Below, piece after piece: positions 1 to 8,100 of a stretch of DNA of 11,114 bases. The first letter of the stretch is position 1. Every line of letters begins with the position of its first letter. Below the pieces are notes generated by a model. That model did not search any database, was not told where the DNA came from, and was given only the letters and a program-made list of their open reading frames with translations. This stretch comes from an uncultured Brevundimonas sp. (lineage in GTDB: Bacteria > Pseudomonadota > Alphaproteobacteria > Caulobacterales > Caulobacteraceae). The position numbers and the translations under genes were made by a program. Location of the stretch: NCBI GenBank assembly GCA_946481405.1, contig CAMLNY010000007.1, positions 1 through 11,114 on the forward strand, in the 5' to 3' direction.

Positions 1-12
1 GGCGAGCGGCCT

Positions 13-216
13 CTAGTAGTTGAACTGGTTGACGATGTCGGCGGTGATCCGCAGCGGCGGGCCGAGCAGGACCATCTTCTGGTCGGCGAAGTACTCGACC
101 TCGGTGAGCTTGTCGTTGACCTTGTTGGTGGACTGGAGCTGGGTGCCGTCGTGGAGCTGCTTGGCCGACCAGGCGGTCAGGTAGCCGAGCTGCTCGACGT
201 CCCAGAGGATGGCCGC
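13..216 (-). CDS. C-terminal fragment of a sugar ABC transporter substrate-binding protein (RhaS/LsrB type)
   Basis: Reading the minus strand gives 67 residues ending at a TAG stop. They run from [16 protein letters not shown] through [21 protein letters not shown]. The ILWDxxxLGYLT segment, the LLGPP motif and a final (I/V)xQFxY/F are typical of the C-terminus of periplasmic rhamnose or autoinducer-2 binding proteins (type I periplasmic binding fold). Such proteins capture a sugar outside the inner membrane and deliver it to an ABC permease. The match stops abruptly at about base 210-216, where plus-strand murC begins. The minus-strand frame stays open beyond that point to about base 411, but the residues there are only the antisense of murC. 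A full protein would have about 330 residues, so roughly four fifths is missing. The fragment has no link to the neighbouring cell-wall genes. The exact sugar cannot be told from this piece; the family call comes from remembered motifs. Confidence 0.62.
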   Translation of the reverse strand, partial: AAILWDVEQLGYLTAWSAKQLHDGTQLQSTNKVNDKLTEVEYFADQKMVLLGPPLRITADIVNQFNY

Positions 217-222
217 GCTGGA
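205..222. other. Abrupt junction between two unrelated coding sequences
   Basis: To the left, the minus strand encodes the end of a sugar-binding protein. To the right, the plus strand encodes MurC from its central-to-C-terminal boundary onward. In the MurC frame, a TAG stop lies at 182-184, and nothing between it and base 209 resembles MurC. Both genes are therefore cut at the same place without any intergenic spacer. I see no insertion-sequence end, target duplication or attachment-site-like repeat here. A chimeric read or misassembly at a contig end is the simplest reading, and a true recombination is the alternative. Confidence 0.6.
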
Positions 223-820
223 GGAGCCGGTACGGATCACGGGCCTGCACCTGCCCATGGCCGGCTGGCACAATGTCGCCAACGCGCTGGCAGCCATCGC
301 CGTGGCGCGGGAACTGGACGTGGCCGACGACGCTATCCGGGCGGGTTTGGCCAGCTTCGCCGGGGTCAAGCGCCGCTTTACGACCACGGGCGTGGTCAAT
401 GGCGTCCGCATCGTCGACGACTACGGCCACCACCCGGTGGAGATCGCCGCCGTCCTGAAGGCCGCGCGCCAGGTGGCCGAGGGGCGCGTGATCGCCGTGG
501 TTCAACCCCATCGCTTCACCCGTCTGCGCGACCTTATGGACGAGTTCTCGACCAGCTTCTCGGACGCCGACAGCGTCATCGTCGCCGACGTCTATGCGGC
601 CGGCGAGAGCCCGATTGAGGGCGTGGACAAACAGGCGCTGGTGAACGGGATCCGTCGCTATGGCCACCTGCGGGTCTCGGCGCTGGAGAATGCGGCGGTC
701 CTGCCGCGCGTCATCGCGGAAGAAGCGAAGGCGGGCGACGTGGTCGTCCTGCTGGGCGCCGGTGACATCACGGCCTGGGCCTACGCCCTGCCGGCGCAGC
801 TTGAGGCGCTGAGCCAATGA
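209..820 (+). CDS. murC: UDP-N-acetylmuramate--L-alanine ligase, 5'-truncated (C-terminal part)
   Basis: MurC joins L-alanine to UDP-N-acetylmuramic acid using ATP, the first peptide-adding step of peptidoglycan synthesis in the cytoplasm. Only about 200 of some 470 residues are present. The visible part begins with [20 protein letters not shown], which contains the GxHNxxNxxAA region at the end of the central ATPase domain. The Mur ligase C-terminal domain follows: [36 protein letters not shown] and [11 protein letters not shown]. The P-loop N-terminal to this is absent. The open frame begins at an ATG at 209, but this is probably not a real start, because MurC-like sequence is recognisable only from about base 218 and the sequence upstream belongs to another gene. 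The stop codon overlaps the murB start as ATGA, so the two are translationally coupled. As it stands the fragment could not be an active enzyme. Confidence 0.9.
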   Translation: MAALEEPVRITGLHLPMAGWHNVANALAAIAVARELDVADDAIRAGLASFAGVKRRFTTTGVVNGVRIVDDYGHHPVEIAAVLKAARQVAEGRVIAVVQPHRFTRLRDLMDEFSTSFSDADSVIVADVYAAGESPIEGVDKQALVNGIRRYGHLRVSALENAAVLPRVIAEEAKAGDVVVLLGAGDITAWAYALPAQLEALSQ

Positions 821-1728
821 GCTGGCGAGATGCGCTGCCTGAAGTTCGCGGCAAACTGCTGCGAGACGAGCCGCTCGGCCCGTTCACCTGGTTCCGGGTG
901 GGCGGGAACGCCGACGTGCTGTTCATCCCCGCAGACGCCGACGATCTGGCCGACTTCCTGAAGGGGATCGATCTCTCCGTGCCGGTAATGGTGCTGGGCG
1001 TCGGATCCAATGTCATCGTGCGCGACGGCGGGGTCGAGGGCGTGGTGATCCGTTTGGCGGGCCGTCCGTTCGCCGGGATTACGACCGAGGGCCAGACGAT
1101 CACGGCCGGCGCCGGGGCGCTTGACGCCATGGTCGCCAAGGCCTCGGCCAAGGCGGGTATCGCCGGGCTGGAGTTCTACGCCGGCATCCCGGGGACCATC
1201 GGCGGCGCCCTGACCATGAACGCCGGCTGCTACGGCTCGGAGACCAACGACGTTCTGGTCTCGGCTTGGGGCCTGACCCGGTCGGGCGAGCGGGTCGACT
1301 ACTCGCTGGCCGACTTCGGCTACACCTATCGCCATTCCGAAGCGCCGCCGGAGATCATCTGGATCGAGGCGACCTATCGCGGCACGGCCGATGAGCAGGA
1401 GGCGGTCGCCGCACGCATTTCCGAGATCACTTCGCGGCGCGAACAGACCCAGCCGATCCGGGAAAAGACCGGCGGTTCGACTTTCAAGAACCCGCCCGGC
1501 CATTCATCGTGGAAGCTGGTCGATGAGGCGGGCTGGCGCGGCAAGCTTCACGCCGTGACCGGCGGCGGTGCCATGTTCTCGGAGCTCCACTCCAATTTCA
1601 TGATCAATCCGGGCGAGGCGACGGCCGCCGACATCGAGGGATTGGGGGAAACCGTCCGCGCGGACGTCCAAAGTAAACTCGGCGTAAACCTTGATTGGGA
1701 GATCAAGAGGATCGGCCGCCCCCTGTAA
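817..1728 (+). CDS. murB: UDP-N-acetylenolpyruvoylglucosamine reductase
   Basis: MurB is a cytoplasmic FAD enzyme that reduces UDP-GlcNAc-enolpyruvate to UDP-MurNAc with NADPH. The protein has 303 residues, the usual length. The FAD-binding region shows FRVGGNA (26-32), [10 protein letters not shown] (63-72) and the strongly conserved [16 protein letters not shown] (117-132). Catalytic residues are recognisable: Arg172 in YTYRHS, Ser221 in GGSTFKNP (the proton donor) and Glu295 near the C-terminus in DWEIKRIG. The size and the Y-R-H-S loop suggest the shorter type II form, which is an inference. The ATG at 817 overlaps the murC stop codon (ATGA), and a GAGG lies 10 bases upstream. Gene order murC-murB-ddl is the normal one for alphaproteobacterial dcw clusters. 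No damage is visible. Confidence 0.96.
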   Translation: MSWRDALPEVRGKLLRDEPLGPFTWFRVGGNADVLFIPADADDLADFLKGIDLSVPVMVLGVGSNVIVRDGGVEGVVIRLAGRPFAGITTEGQTITAGAGALDAMVAKASAKAGIAGLEFYAGIPGTIGGALTMNAGCYGSETNDVLVSAWGLTRSGERVDYSLADFGYTYRHSEAPPEIIWIEATYRGTADEQEAVAARISEITSRREQTQPIREKTGGSTFKNPPGHSSWKLVDEAGWRGKLHAVTGGGAMFSELHSNFMINPGEATAADIEGLGETVRADVQSKLGVNLDWEIKRIGRPL

Positions 1729-1744
1729 CCGCGCAGAACGCACC

Positions 1745-2683
1745 ATGTCCCGTCCCCTGTCAGAGATGCACGTCGCCGTCCTGATGGGCGGATTGTCCTC
1801 CGAGCGGGACGTGTCGCTGTCCTCGGGCAAGGGATGCGCAGACGCTCTCGAAGGCCAGGTAGCGCGGGTCACCCGCGTCGATGCAGGACGCGACTTGGCC
1901 CAGGTGCTGGCCGAGCTCAAACCCGACGTCGTCCTGAACGCCCTGCACGGAGACTGGGGCGAGGACGGCTGCGTCCAGGGCATTCTCGAGACGCTGCAGA
2001 TTCCCTACAGCCATTCCGGCGTCCTTCCGTCCGCCCTGACGATGGACAAGGAAAAGACCAAGGCCGTGTTGAACGCGGCGGGCATCAAGGTGCCGGGCGG
2101 CGGCCTGTTCGACCGCCACGAGGTCGCCAGCCGCCACGTCATCCCGCCGCCCTACGTCATCAAGCCGAACGCCGAAGGCTCGTCCGTCGGAGTCTATCTG
2201 GTCGGCGAAGGCGCCAACGGCCCGCAGGTCGAGGTGGGCGCCGACGACTGGACCTATGGCGAGAAGGTGATGGTCGAGCCCTACATCCCGGGCAAGGAAC
2301 TTTGCGTCGCCGTCATCGGCGAAGCGACCGGGCCGCGCGCCCTGACCGTGACCGACATCACCCCGGTGAAGGGCTTTTACGACTACGAGGCCAAGTACGC
2401 GCCGGGCGGATCCGTCCACAAGCTTCCGGCGGAGCTGCCGGCCCATGTTTTCGAAGCGGCCATGCGGGAATCCGAGCAGGCGCACGCCGCCCTGGGCTGT
2501 CGCGGCGTCTCGCGGTCCGACTTCCGTTATGACGATGTTAAGGACGAATTGGTCCTTCTGGAGGTCAACACCCAGCCCGGCATGACGCCGACCTCTCTGG
2601 TTCCGGAGCAGGCCGCCTACGTCGGGATGGATTACCAAGCCCTTGTCCGGTGGATGGTGGAGGACGCCTCATGCCCGCGGTAG
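1745..2683 (+). CDS. ddl: D-alanine--D-alanine ligase
   Basis: Ddl couples two D-alanines with ATP in the cytoplasm to make the dipeptide that MurF adds to the peptidoglycan precursor. From ATG 1745 the protein has 312 residues, typical of the DdlB group. Visible motifs of the ATP-grasp fold are [11 protein letters not shown] with Glu20, [10 protein letters not shown] (from His68), [12 protein letters not shown] (Lys140 onward), GFYDYEAKY (210-218) and [14 protein letters not shown] with metal-binding Glu273 and Asn275. The tyrosine-containing GFYDYEAKY loop fits a D-Ala-D-Ala rather than a D-Ala-D-Lac enzyme. The same frame is open to an ATG at 1691 inside murB, but the 18 extra residues look unlike Ddl, so 1745 is preferred. 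That leaves a 16-bp gap after murB. No strong ribosome binding site is visible before 1745. The gene's end overlaps ftsQ by 13 bases. Confidence 0.95.
   Translation: MSRPLSEMHVAVLMGGLSSERDVSLSSGKGCADALEGQVARVTRVDAGRDLAQVLAELKPDVVLNALHGDWGEDGCVQGILETLQIPYSHSGVLPSALTMDKEKTKAVLNAAGIKVPGGGLFDRHEVASRHVIPPPYVIKPNAEGSSVGVYLVGEGANGPQVEVGADDWTYGEKVMVEPYIPGKELCVAVIGEATGPRALTVTDITPVKGFYDYEAKYAPGGSVHKLPAELPAHVFEAAMRESEQAHAALGCRGVSRSDFRYDDVKDELVLLEVNTQPGMTPTSLVPEQAAYVGMDYQALVRWMVEDASCPR
2659..2664 (+). promoter_or_regulatory. Ribosome binding site that fixes the ftsQ start
   Basis: GGAGGA ends six bases before the ATG at 2671, inside the last codons of ddl. It is one of the best Shine-Dalgarno matches in the window. 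It argues for the ATG at 2671 over the in-frame GTG at 2650, which would place this motif inside the ftsQ coding sequence. Confidence 0.7.
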
Positions 2684-3564
2684 TTCGCGGCGGTCGGCGC
2701 GCGCACGTCGCGTCCGCCCCCAAACGCAGCGCGGGTCCCAAGACGCAGGGCGGCCGTTCGCGCGGAGCCGCGCCGCGCAACGCCGGCGGCGTTCCTGGCA
2801 AAATGGCCGCTCTGGGCAAACTGGATCTGACGCCGCGCGCCGTGGTGCTGTCGATCTGCGCGGGGGTCGGCGTGCTGGCGCTCGTGCTGGCGACAGGTGC
2901 ACGGGCCGAACGCATCGGCCAGTCCGTGTCCCAGGGCATGGATCAGATCACGACCGGCATGGGGCTGAAGCTGCGCCGCGTCCACATTACAGGCGCCTCG
3001 GCTGAGGCCACGCCATCGATCCAGCGCGCGCTGGACGTCGAGGCCGGTCAGCCGATCACGACTCTGGATCTCGATGCACTGAAGGCCAGCGTTCAGGCCG
3101 TGGGCTGGGTCAAGGAGGCGCGCGTCGTGCGCCTGTTGCCCGACACCCTGATCGTCGAGGTCAAGGAACACGATCGTCTGGCCGTCTGGCAAACGCGAGG
3201 ACAGGTCTTCGTCATCGACGGCGAGGGCCGGGCCATTCCTGGCGCCGACGCGGGCCGCTATCCGAACCTGCCGCTCGTGGTGGGCGCCGGGGCGGACAAG
3301 GCGGCGAAGGACATCCTGCCGCTGCTGCGCGAACGGCCGCGGCTGATGAGCCGGATCGACGCCTTGGTGCGGGTCGACGAACGGCGCTGGGATCTGAGGC
3401 TCAAGGACGGCGGTCTGATTCAACTGCCGGCGGTGAAGCAGGAAGCGGCACTGATCCAGCTCGACGCGCTGGACCAGCGCGAGCGGCTGCTGGAACTTGG
3501 TTTCGCACGCATCGACCTGCGCACCGAGGGTCAGGTCGCCGTGCGTCCGGGCGTCGGCGCGTAA
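2671..3564 (+). CDS. ftsQ: Cell division protein FtsQ
   Basis: FtsQ is a bitopic inner-membrane protein of the divisome that links FtsB/FtsL and late division proteins. The 297-residue product has a basic, disordered cytoplasmic tail (about 1-55, rich in Arg, Lys, Gly and Ala). A single membrane segment follows, at about 57-77 ([20 protein letters not shown]). The periplasmic part starts with a POTRA domain at about 100-173, including [13 protein letters not shown], the [21 protein letters not shown] segment and EHDRLAVW. The FtsQ/DivIB C-terminal region comes next, with [15 protein letters not shown] and the [13 protein letters not shown] end. The gene starts inside the end of ddl behind a strong GGAGGA, so it is probably translated from the same message. 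ftsA follows after 32 bp. In Caulobacter ftsQ and ftsA are co-transcribed, and the same is likely here. Confidence 0.94.
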   Translation: MPAVVRGGRRAHVASAPKRSAGPKTQGGRSRGAAPRNAGGVPGKMAALGKLDLTPRAVVLSICAGVGVLALVLATGARAERIGQSVSQGMDQITTGMGLKLRRVHITGASAEATPSIQRALDVEAGQPITTLDLDALKASVQAVGWVKEARVVRLLPDTLIVEVKEHDRLAVWQTRGQVFVIDGEGRAIPGADAGRYPNLPLVVGAGADKAAKDILPLLRERPRLMSRIDALVRVDERRWDLRLKDGGLIQLPAVKQEAALIQLDALDQRERLLELGFARIDLRTEGQVAVRPGVGA

Positions 3565-3596
3565 CATAGAGATATAGAGTAGAGGGCGGCGGGCTT

Positions 3597-4922
3597 ATGG
3601 CGGGCAAGAAGGCGGATCCGACGACGGAGACGGGCAGGGCGGCCGCGCGGGCGCCTGTGGTCGCCGCTCTGGATCTGGGCCAGTCCAAGGTCGCCTGCTT
3701 CATCATGAAACCGGAAGGGGTGCGCCACGCCGACCGGACCATCCGCGTCGCCGGGGCAAGCCACGTCCAGTCCAAGGGCGTGCGCGGCGGGGCCATCGTC
3801 AACATGGACGAGGCTGCACAGGCGATCGGCCACGCCGTCGAGCGGGCCGAGCGCACGGCCGGGGCGCCGGTCTCGGGCGTCATCGTCACGACCGCCATCG
3901 GCCAGATGGCCAGTCATCGGGTTCAGGCGCGGGTCTCGCTGGGCGCGCATCCGATCGGGGACGCCGATCTGGCGCGCGCCATCGGCATGGCCCTCGCCCA
4001 GATTCGCCTGCCCAATCGTCGCCCGATCCACGTCCTGCCGATCGCCTGGTCGGTCGACGGCGCGCGCGGCGTCCACGATCCGCGCGCCATGCGGGGGCAT
4101 TCGCTGGGGCTCGACCTGCTGGTCGTGTCGATGGCCGAGGGGGCGTTCGCCTCGCTGAGCCACTGTCTGGAACTCGCCCACCTCGACCTGCAAGGCGTCG
4201 CCGCTGCGCCGGTGGTGTCCTCGCTCGCCTCTCTGGAAGAGGACGAGATGGATCTCGGCTGCGTCTGCATCGACATGGGCGGCGGCTCGACGAGCGCCGC
4301 CGTGTGGGGCGGCCGGTCGCTGTTGCATATCGAATCGCTGAACGTCGGGGGCGATCACGTCACCTCGGACATCGCGCGCGGCCTGTCGACCTCCAAGGCG
4401 GGCGCCGAGCGGCTGAAGACCCTGCACGGCTCGGCTATGGCCAGCGCCAATGAGGATCGTGAGATGCTGGAAGCGCCGCCGCGCGGCGAGGACGTCGGCG
4501 CTGGACCGGTCATCGTGCCCCGCGCCATGCTGAAGACCGTGATCGCCCCGCGCGTCGAGGAAACGCTGGAGCTGCTGCGCGACCGACTCAGGAACGCAGG
4601 CGTGGGTCTGGAGCCCGGGGCAGGTCTGGTTCTGGCCGGCGGCGCGAGTCAGTTGAATGGCGTTCGCGAGCTGGCGGTGCGGGTTTTCGACCGCCCGGTG
4701 CGTCTGGGACGGCCACAAAGGGCGCCGCATTTGGCCGACTCGGCGGCAGGCCCGGCCTTCTGCTCCGCGGCGGGCGTCCTGTTGCGCGCTGCCTACGGTC
4801 CGCGGGAGGCCGTTTCGGCCAGGAAGTTGATGTCACGGCAGATTACGGCGTCTGACGCGCCGCGCGTTCATGGCGGTAATCTCGTAGCGCGCGCAGCCGG
4901 GTGGCTTCGCGACAACCTGTAG
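3597..4922 (+). CDS. ftsA: Cell division protein FtsA
   Basis: FtsA is an actin-like ATPase that anchors FtsZ filaments to the cytoplasmic membrane and recruits later divisome proteins. The product has 441 residues, somewhat longer than the common ~410-420. About 20 extra residues, rich in Ala, Arg and Thr, precede the first ATP motif. The actin-fold motifs are phosphate-1 AALDLGQSKVACFI (23-36), phosphate-2 CIDMGGGSTSAAVWGG (from 224) and the adenosine motif GLVLAGGASQLNGV (from 343). The C-terminus, GNLVARAAGWLRDNL, is a short amphipathic helix with basic and hydrophobic faces, the expected membrane-targeting sequence. A GAGGG lies ten bases before the ATG, in an unusually AT-rich ftsQ-ftsA spacer. 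Unlike the usual arrangement, ftsZ does not follow directly, because a TonB-dependent receptor gene intervenes. No obvious terminator follows ftsA. Confidence 0.95.
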   Translation: MAGKKADPTTETGRAAARAPVVAALDLGQSKVACFIMKPEGVRHADRTIRVAGASHVQSKGVRGGAIVNMDEAAQAIGHAVERAERTAGAPVSGVIVTTAIGQMASHRVQARVSLGAHPIGDADLARAIGMALAQIRLPNRRPIHVLPIAWSVDGARGVHDPRAMRGHSLGLDLLVVSMAEGAFASLSHCLELAHLDLQGVAAAPVVSSLASLEEDEMDLGCVCIDMGGGSTSAAVWGGRSLLHIESLNVGGDHVTSDIARGLSTSKAGAERLKTLHGSAMASANEDREMLEAPPRGEDVGAGPVIVPRAMLKTVIAPRVEETLELLRDRLRNAGVGLEPGAGLVLAGGASQLNGVRELAVRVFDRPVRLGRPQRAPHLADSAAGPAFCSAAGVLLRAAYGPREAVSARKLMSRQITASDAPRVHGGNLVARAAGWLRDNL

Positions 4923-4941
4923 GGGACTGAACGCAGTTCTT

Positions 4942-4963
4942 CGGTGTGTTCGCGGTGTGTCCG
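4942..4963. repeat. Tandem 11-bp direct repeat in the ftsA-receptor spacer
   Basis: CGGTGTGTTCG (4942-4952) is followed immediately by CGGTGTGTCCG (4953-4963), identical at 10 of 11 positions. The 11-bp period is close to one helical turn, so a protein could read both copies from the same face. The block is also framed by CTTCGG (4939-4944) and CCGAAG (4961-4966) as a 6-bp inverted repeat. It lies about 140 bp before the receptor start. There is no T-run behind it, so it is not a good terminator. Operator function is an inference. Confidence 0.5.
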
Positions 4964-4989
4964 AAGTGTAACAAATCCGAGTTCCCAGT

Positions 4990-5002
4990 GCCGCAGTGCG
5001 GC
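4990..5002. repeat. 13-bp palindrome upstream of the receptor gene
   Basis: GCCGCA and TGCGGC are perfect inverted halves around a single central G. The site sits just upstream of a possible -35 element at 5011, a common place for an operator. In such GC-rich DNA a six-base half-site can occur by chance, so regulation is only a suggestion. Confidence 0.35.
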
Positions 5003-5010
5003 CCCAATGG

Positions 5011-5039
5011 TTGCCCCGTCGACATTCTCTGACTAGCAA
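5011..5039 (+). promoter_or_regulatory. Weak candidate promoter for the TonB-dependent receptor
   Basis: TTGCCC (5011-5016) and TAGCAA (5034-5039) are separated by 17 bp and lie about 60 bp before the receptor ATG. The first three bases of the -35 match the housekeeping consensus; the -10 match is poor. A promoter somewhere in this 180-bp spacer is likely, because the receptor is unrelated to ftsA and has its own terminator. This exact site is uncertain. Confidence 0.25.
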
Positions 5040-5102
5040 CGCCCAGGAACGGTCAGACTCGCAGAAGTCCGCCGCGCGTCATTCAGTCATCGGGGCAAGC
5101 AT

Positions 5103-8100
5103 ATGCTAACCACTCGCAAGTACCTCTTCGGAACCACCGTCCTCGCGGGCGTGCTGACGCTGTCGGCTCCGGCCTTCGCCCAGTCGAACCAGCCGGCCCA
5201 GGACGAAGACTCCACCCAGGTTGAAGAAGTCATCGTCACCGGTTCGCGTATCCGTCGCGACCCGACGACCTCGCCGACCCCGCTGCAACAGGTCAGCCGT
5301 GAAACCCTGCTGACCACCGGTCAGAACACCGTCATCGACTACCTGGCCACCATCCCGGCCCTGTCGAACTCGCAGGTGCCGTCGGACACCGTCGGCTCGC
5401 TGAACGCCGGTGGTCTGTCGCTGCCGAACCTGCGCTCTCTGGGCGCCGGCCGCACCCTGACGCTGGTTGACGGCCGTCGCCACGTCGGTTCGCCGCAAGG
5501 CTCCCTGGCCGTCGACGTCGACACCATCCCGCGCCTGCTGATCGAGTCGGTCGAAATCGTCACCGGCGGCGCTTCGTCGGTTTACGGCGCGGACGCCGTC
5601 TCCGGCGTGCTGAACTTCGTCCTGCGCAAGGACTTCGAAGGCCTCGAAATCGACGGCCGCTGGGCGCAGCTGAACGACGGCGGCCAAGACGCCGAGCGTA
5701 TCTCGGTTCTGGCCGGCAAGAACTTCTTCGATGATCGTCTGAACGTTTACGCCTTCGGTGAATACGAGCAGCTGGAAGAAGTTCTGGCCGCCGACATCGA
5801 CTGGCTGCAGGACGGTTGGGGCCTCGTCGGCCGCGATGCTGATCCGGCCGCCACGCCGTACGACGGCATCCGCGACGCTGAACTGTATCGCGACCGCGTC
5901 GGCCTGCAGCTGCTGCGTTGGGGCCAGGTGACCCTCGCCAACAACTACCAGCCCAGCGCCACCAATAACCCGAACATCGTTCCGACCGCGTCCTGCACCG
6001 GAGCCTCGATCACGACCGCGTCCTGCTTCAGCGTCGCCCCGGGCTCGACCTATGTCTTTGAAGGCACGACCGCGCGTCTGGCCAACTTCGGCGACTGGGT
6101 CCAGCAGACCGGCACCAACCGCGTGATCAACGTGGGCGGCGACGGTGAGAATCCGAACACCATCTTCAACGTCGACTCGACCCTGCCGCAGTCGGAAAGC
6201 ATGCGCTTCCAGGTCGGCGCGAACTTCGCCATCACGCCGGACATCAACCTGTACGCCGAAGCCAAGTACGTCGACGAGACGACCGACCTGGCCACCGGCT
6301 ATTCGTTCGGCGACATCTACATCTCCGACTCGCTGTCGGCGACCAACTCGATGCAGATCCTGAGCACGTCGGCCTACACGACGCGTACGGACAACGCCTT
6401 CATGCCGGCCAACCTGGCTGCCGCGATCCGCGCCAACCGCGCCACGATCTACGGCGCCGCCACGGCGACGACCCCGGGTCAGCCGACCGGCACCGTGGCC
6501 GCGCCGTTCGCCCGTTACAGCGCCTGGCTTTTGGACCGTCCGCAGCACAACGAGCGTCAGCTCCAGCGCTACGTGATCGGCCTGAACGGCAACGCCGGCG
6601 ACATCTCGATCTTCAAGAATGTGGATTGGGACATCGGCTACACCTACGGCCGCGCCGACAACCACAACGAAGAAAACGGTGTGGATATCACCCGCTTCTC
6701 GTACGCCATGGATGCCGTCCGCAACGCTTCGGGCCAGATCGTCTGCCGCGTTCAGGACCTGGTGGCCCGCGGTCTGACGGTCACCAACCGTAACCCGAAC
6801 GTCGGCGGCACCCTGACCGCCTCGAACCCGGACGTGGCCCAGTGCGTGCCGCTGAACGTCTGGGGTCTGGGCAACCAGACGCCGGAAGCCCTGGCCTACG
6901 TCAGCGCGCAGCTGCAGTTCGACCAGCGCAACGAGCAGCACGACGCCTTGGCGTCGGTCGCCGCCCAGCTGTGGGACTTCTGGGGCGCCGGTCCGATCGG
7001 CGTCGCCCTGGGCGCCGAATACCGTAAGGAATCGACCTTCGGCGGCGGCCGTTCGGCTTCGCTGGGCACCACCTACGCCCAGCTGAACTCGGGCGCCGAC
7101 TTCCTGCCGGCCGAATACGACACCAAGGAGTTCTTCGGCGAGCTGTCGATTCCGCTGTTCCGCGACACCTGGCTCGGCGACTACGCCGAACTGTCGGGCT
7201 CGTATCGTCAGTCGGACTTCTCGAACTTCGGCAAGAACGACGTCTACGGCGTCAACCTGGTCTATCGCCCGACCGAGGAAATCGCCTTCAAGTCCTCGCT
7301 GAACACTTCGGTGCGCGCGCCCTCGCTGCAGGAGTCCTACGCTCCCTTCACGCAGACCTTCCTTCTGTTCGCCGACCCCTGCGCCACCGCGAACATCCAG
7401 GCGGTCACGGACACCACGATCCGCGCGAACCGCGTCGCGAACTGCACGGCCCTGGCCGCCCAGTTCGGTCTGACCTTCAACTTCAACGATCCGGTCGCGG
7501 CCAACGCCTATCGTCCGGAATACACCTCGAGCGTCGCCGGTCGTAACGGCGGTAACCCGTTCCTGGTGCCGGAAGAGTCGGAATCGTTCACCTTCTCGAC
7601 GGTGCTGACCCCGAACTTCGCGCCGAACCTGTCGCTGGTCCTCGACTACTACGAGATCCAGATCGACAACGTCATCGCGGCGGTTTCGGGCCAGACGGCG
7701 GCCAACAACTGCGTTAGCGGTCCGAGCCTGAACAACAACGCCTGCGCCACCATCACGCGTACGGGCGTCAACGATCCGGTCACGCCGCGCGACGATCGCT
7801 TCCTGATCGTCGACTTCATCCAGAGCTCGATCAACTACGCGAAGCGTACGGTCCGCGGTCTGGACTTCACGGCCAACTACCGCTTCGACACCGACGAAAT
7901 GCTCGGCCACAACTGGGGTGTGTTCAATTACTCGCTGAACGGCTCCTGGCTGATCGAACAGAAGAACTTCAACAACATCGACAACCCGGCTGACTTCACG
8001 GCTCTGGAAAGCTCGCTGTTCTATCCGAAGGTTCGTCTGACCTCGCAGCTGAACTATCGTCCGATCGAAGCCCTGACGCTGGGCTGGACGATGGACTGGC

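Noticed and set aside
13..411. One continuous 132-residue minus-strand protein across the junction
   Set aside because: Only the last 67 residues look like a real protein. The first 65 or so are the antisense of murC, Ser/Ala/Arg-rich, and the frame is open across the junction by chance.
1691..1744. An upstream ATG extension of ddl
   Set aside because: It would overlap murB by 38 bases and add residues unlike any Ddl N-terminus. The family-like sequence begins at the ATG at 1745.
3531..4730. A 399-codon minus-strand frame opposite ftsA
   Set aside because: It is codon-aligned with ftsA and is explained by the same codon bias. The composition is low-complexity and unlike any protein family I recognise.
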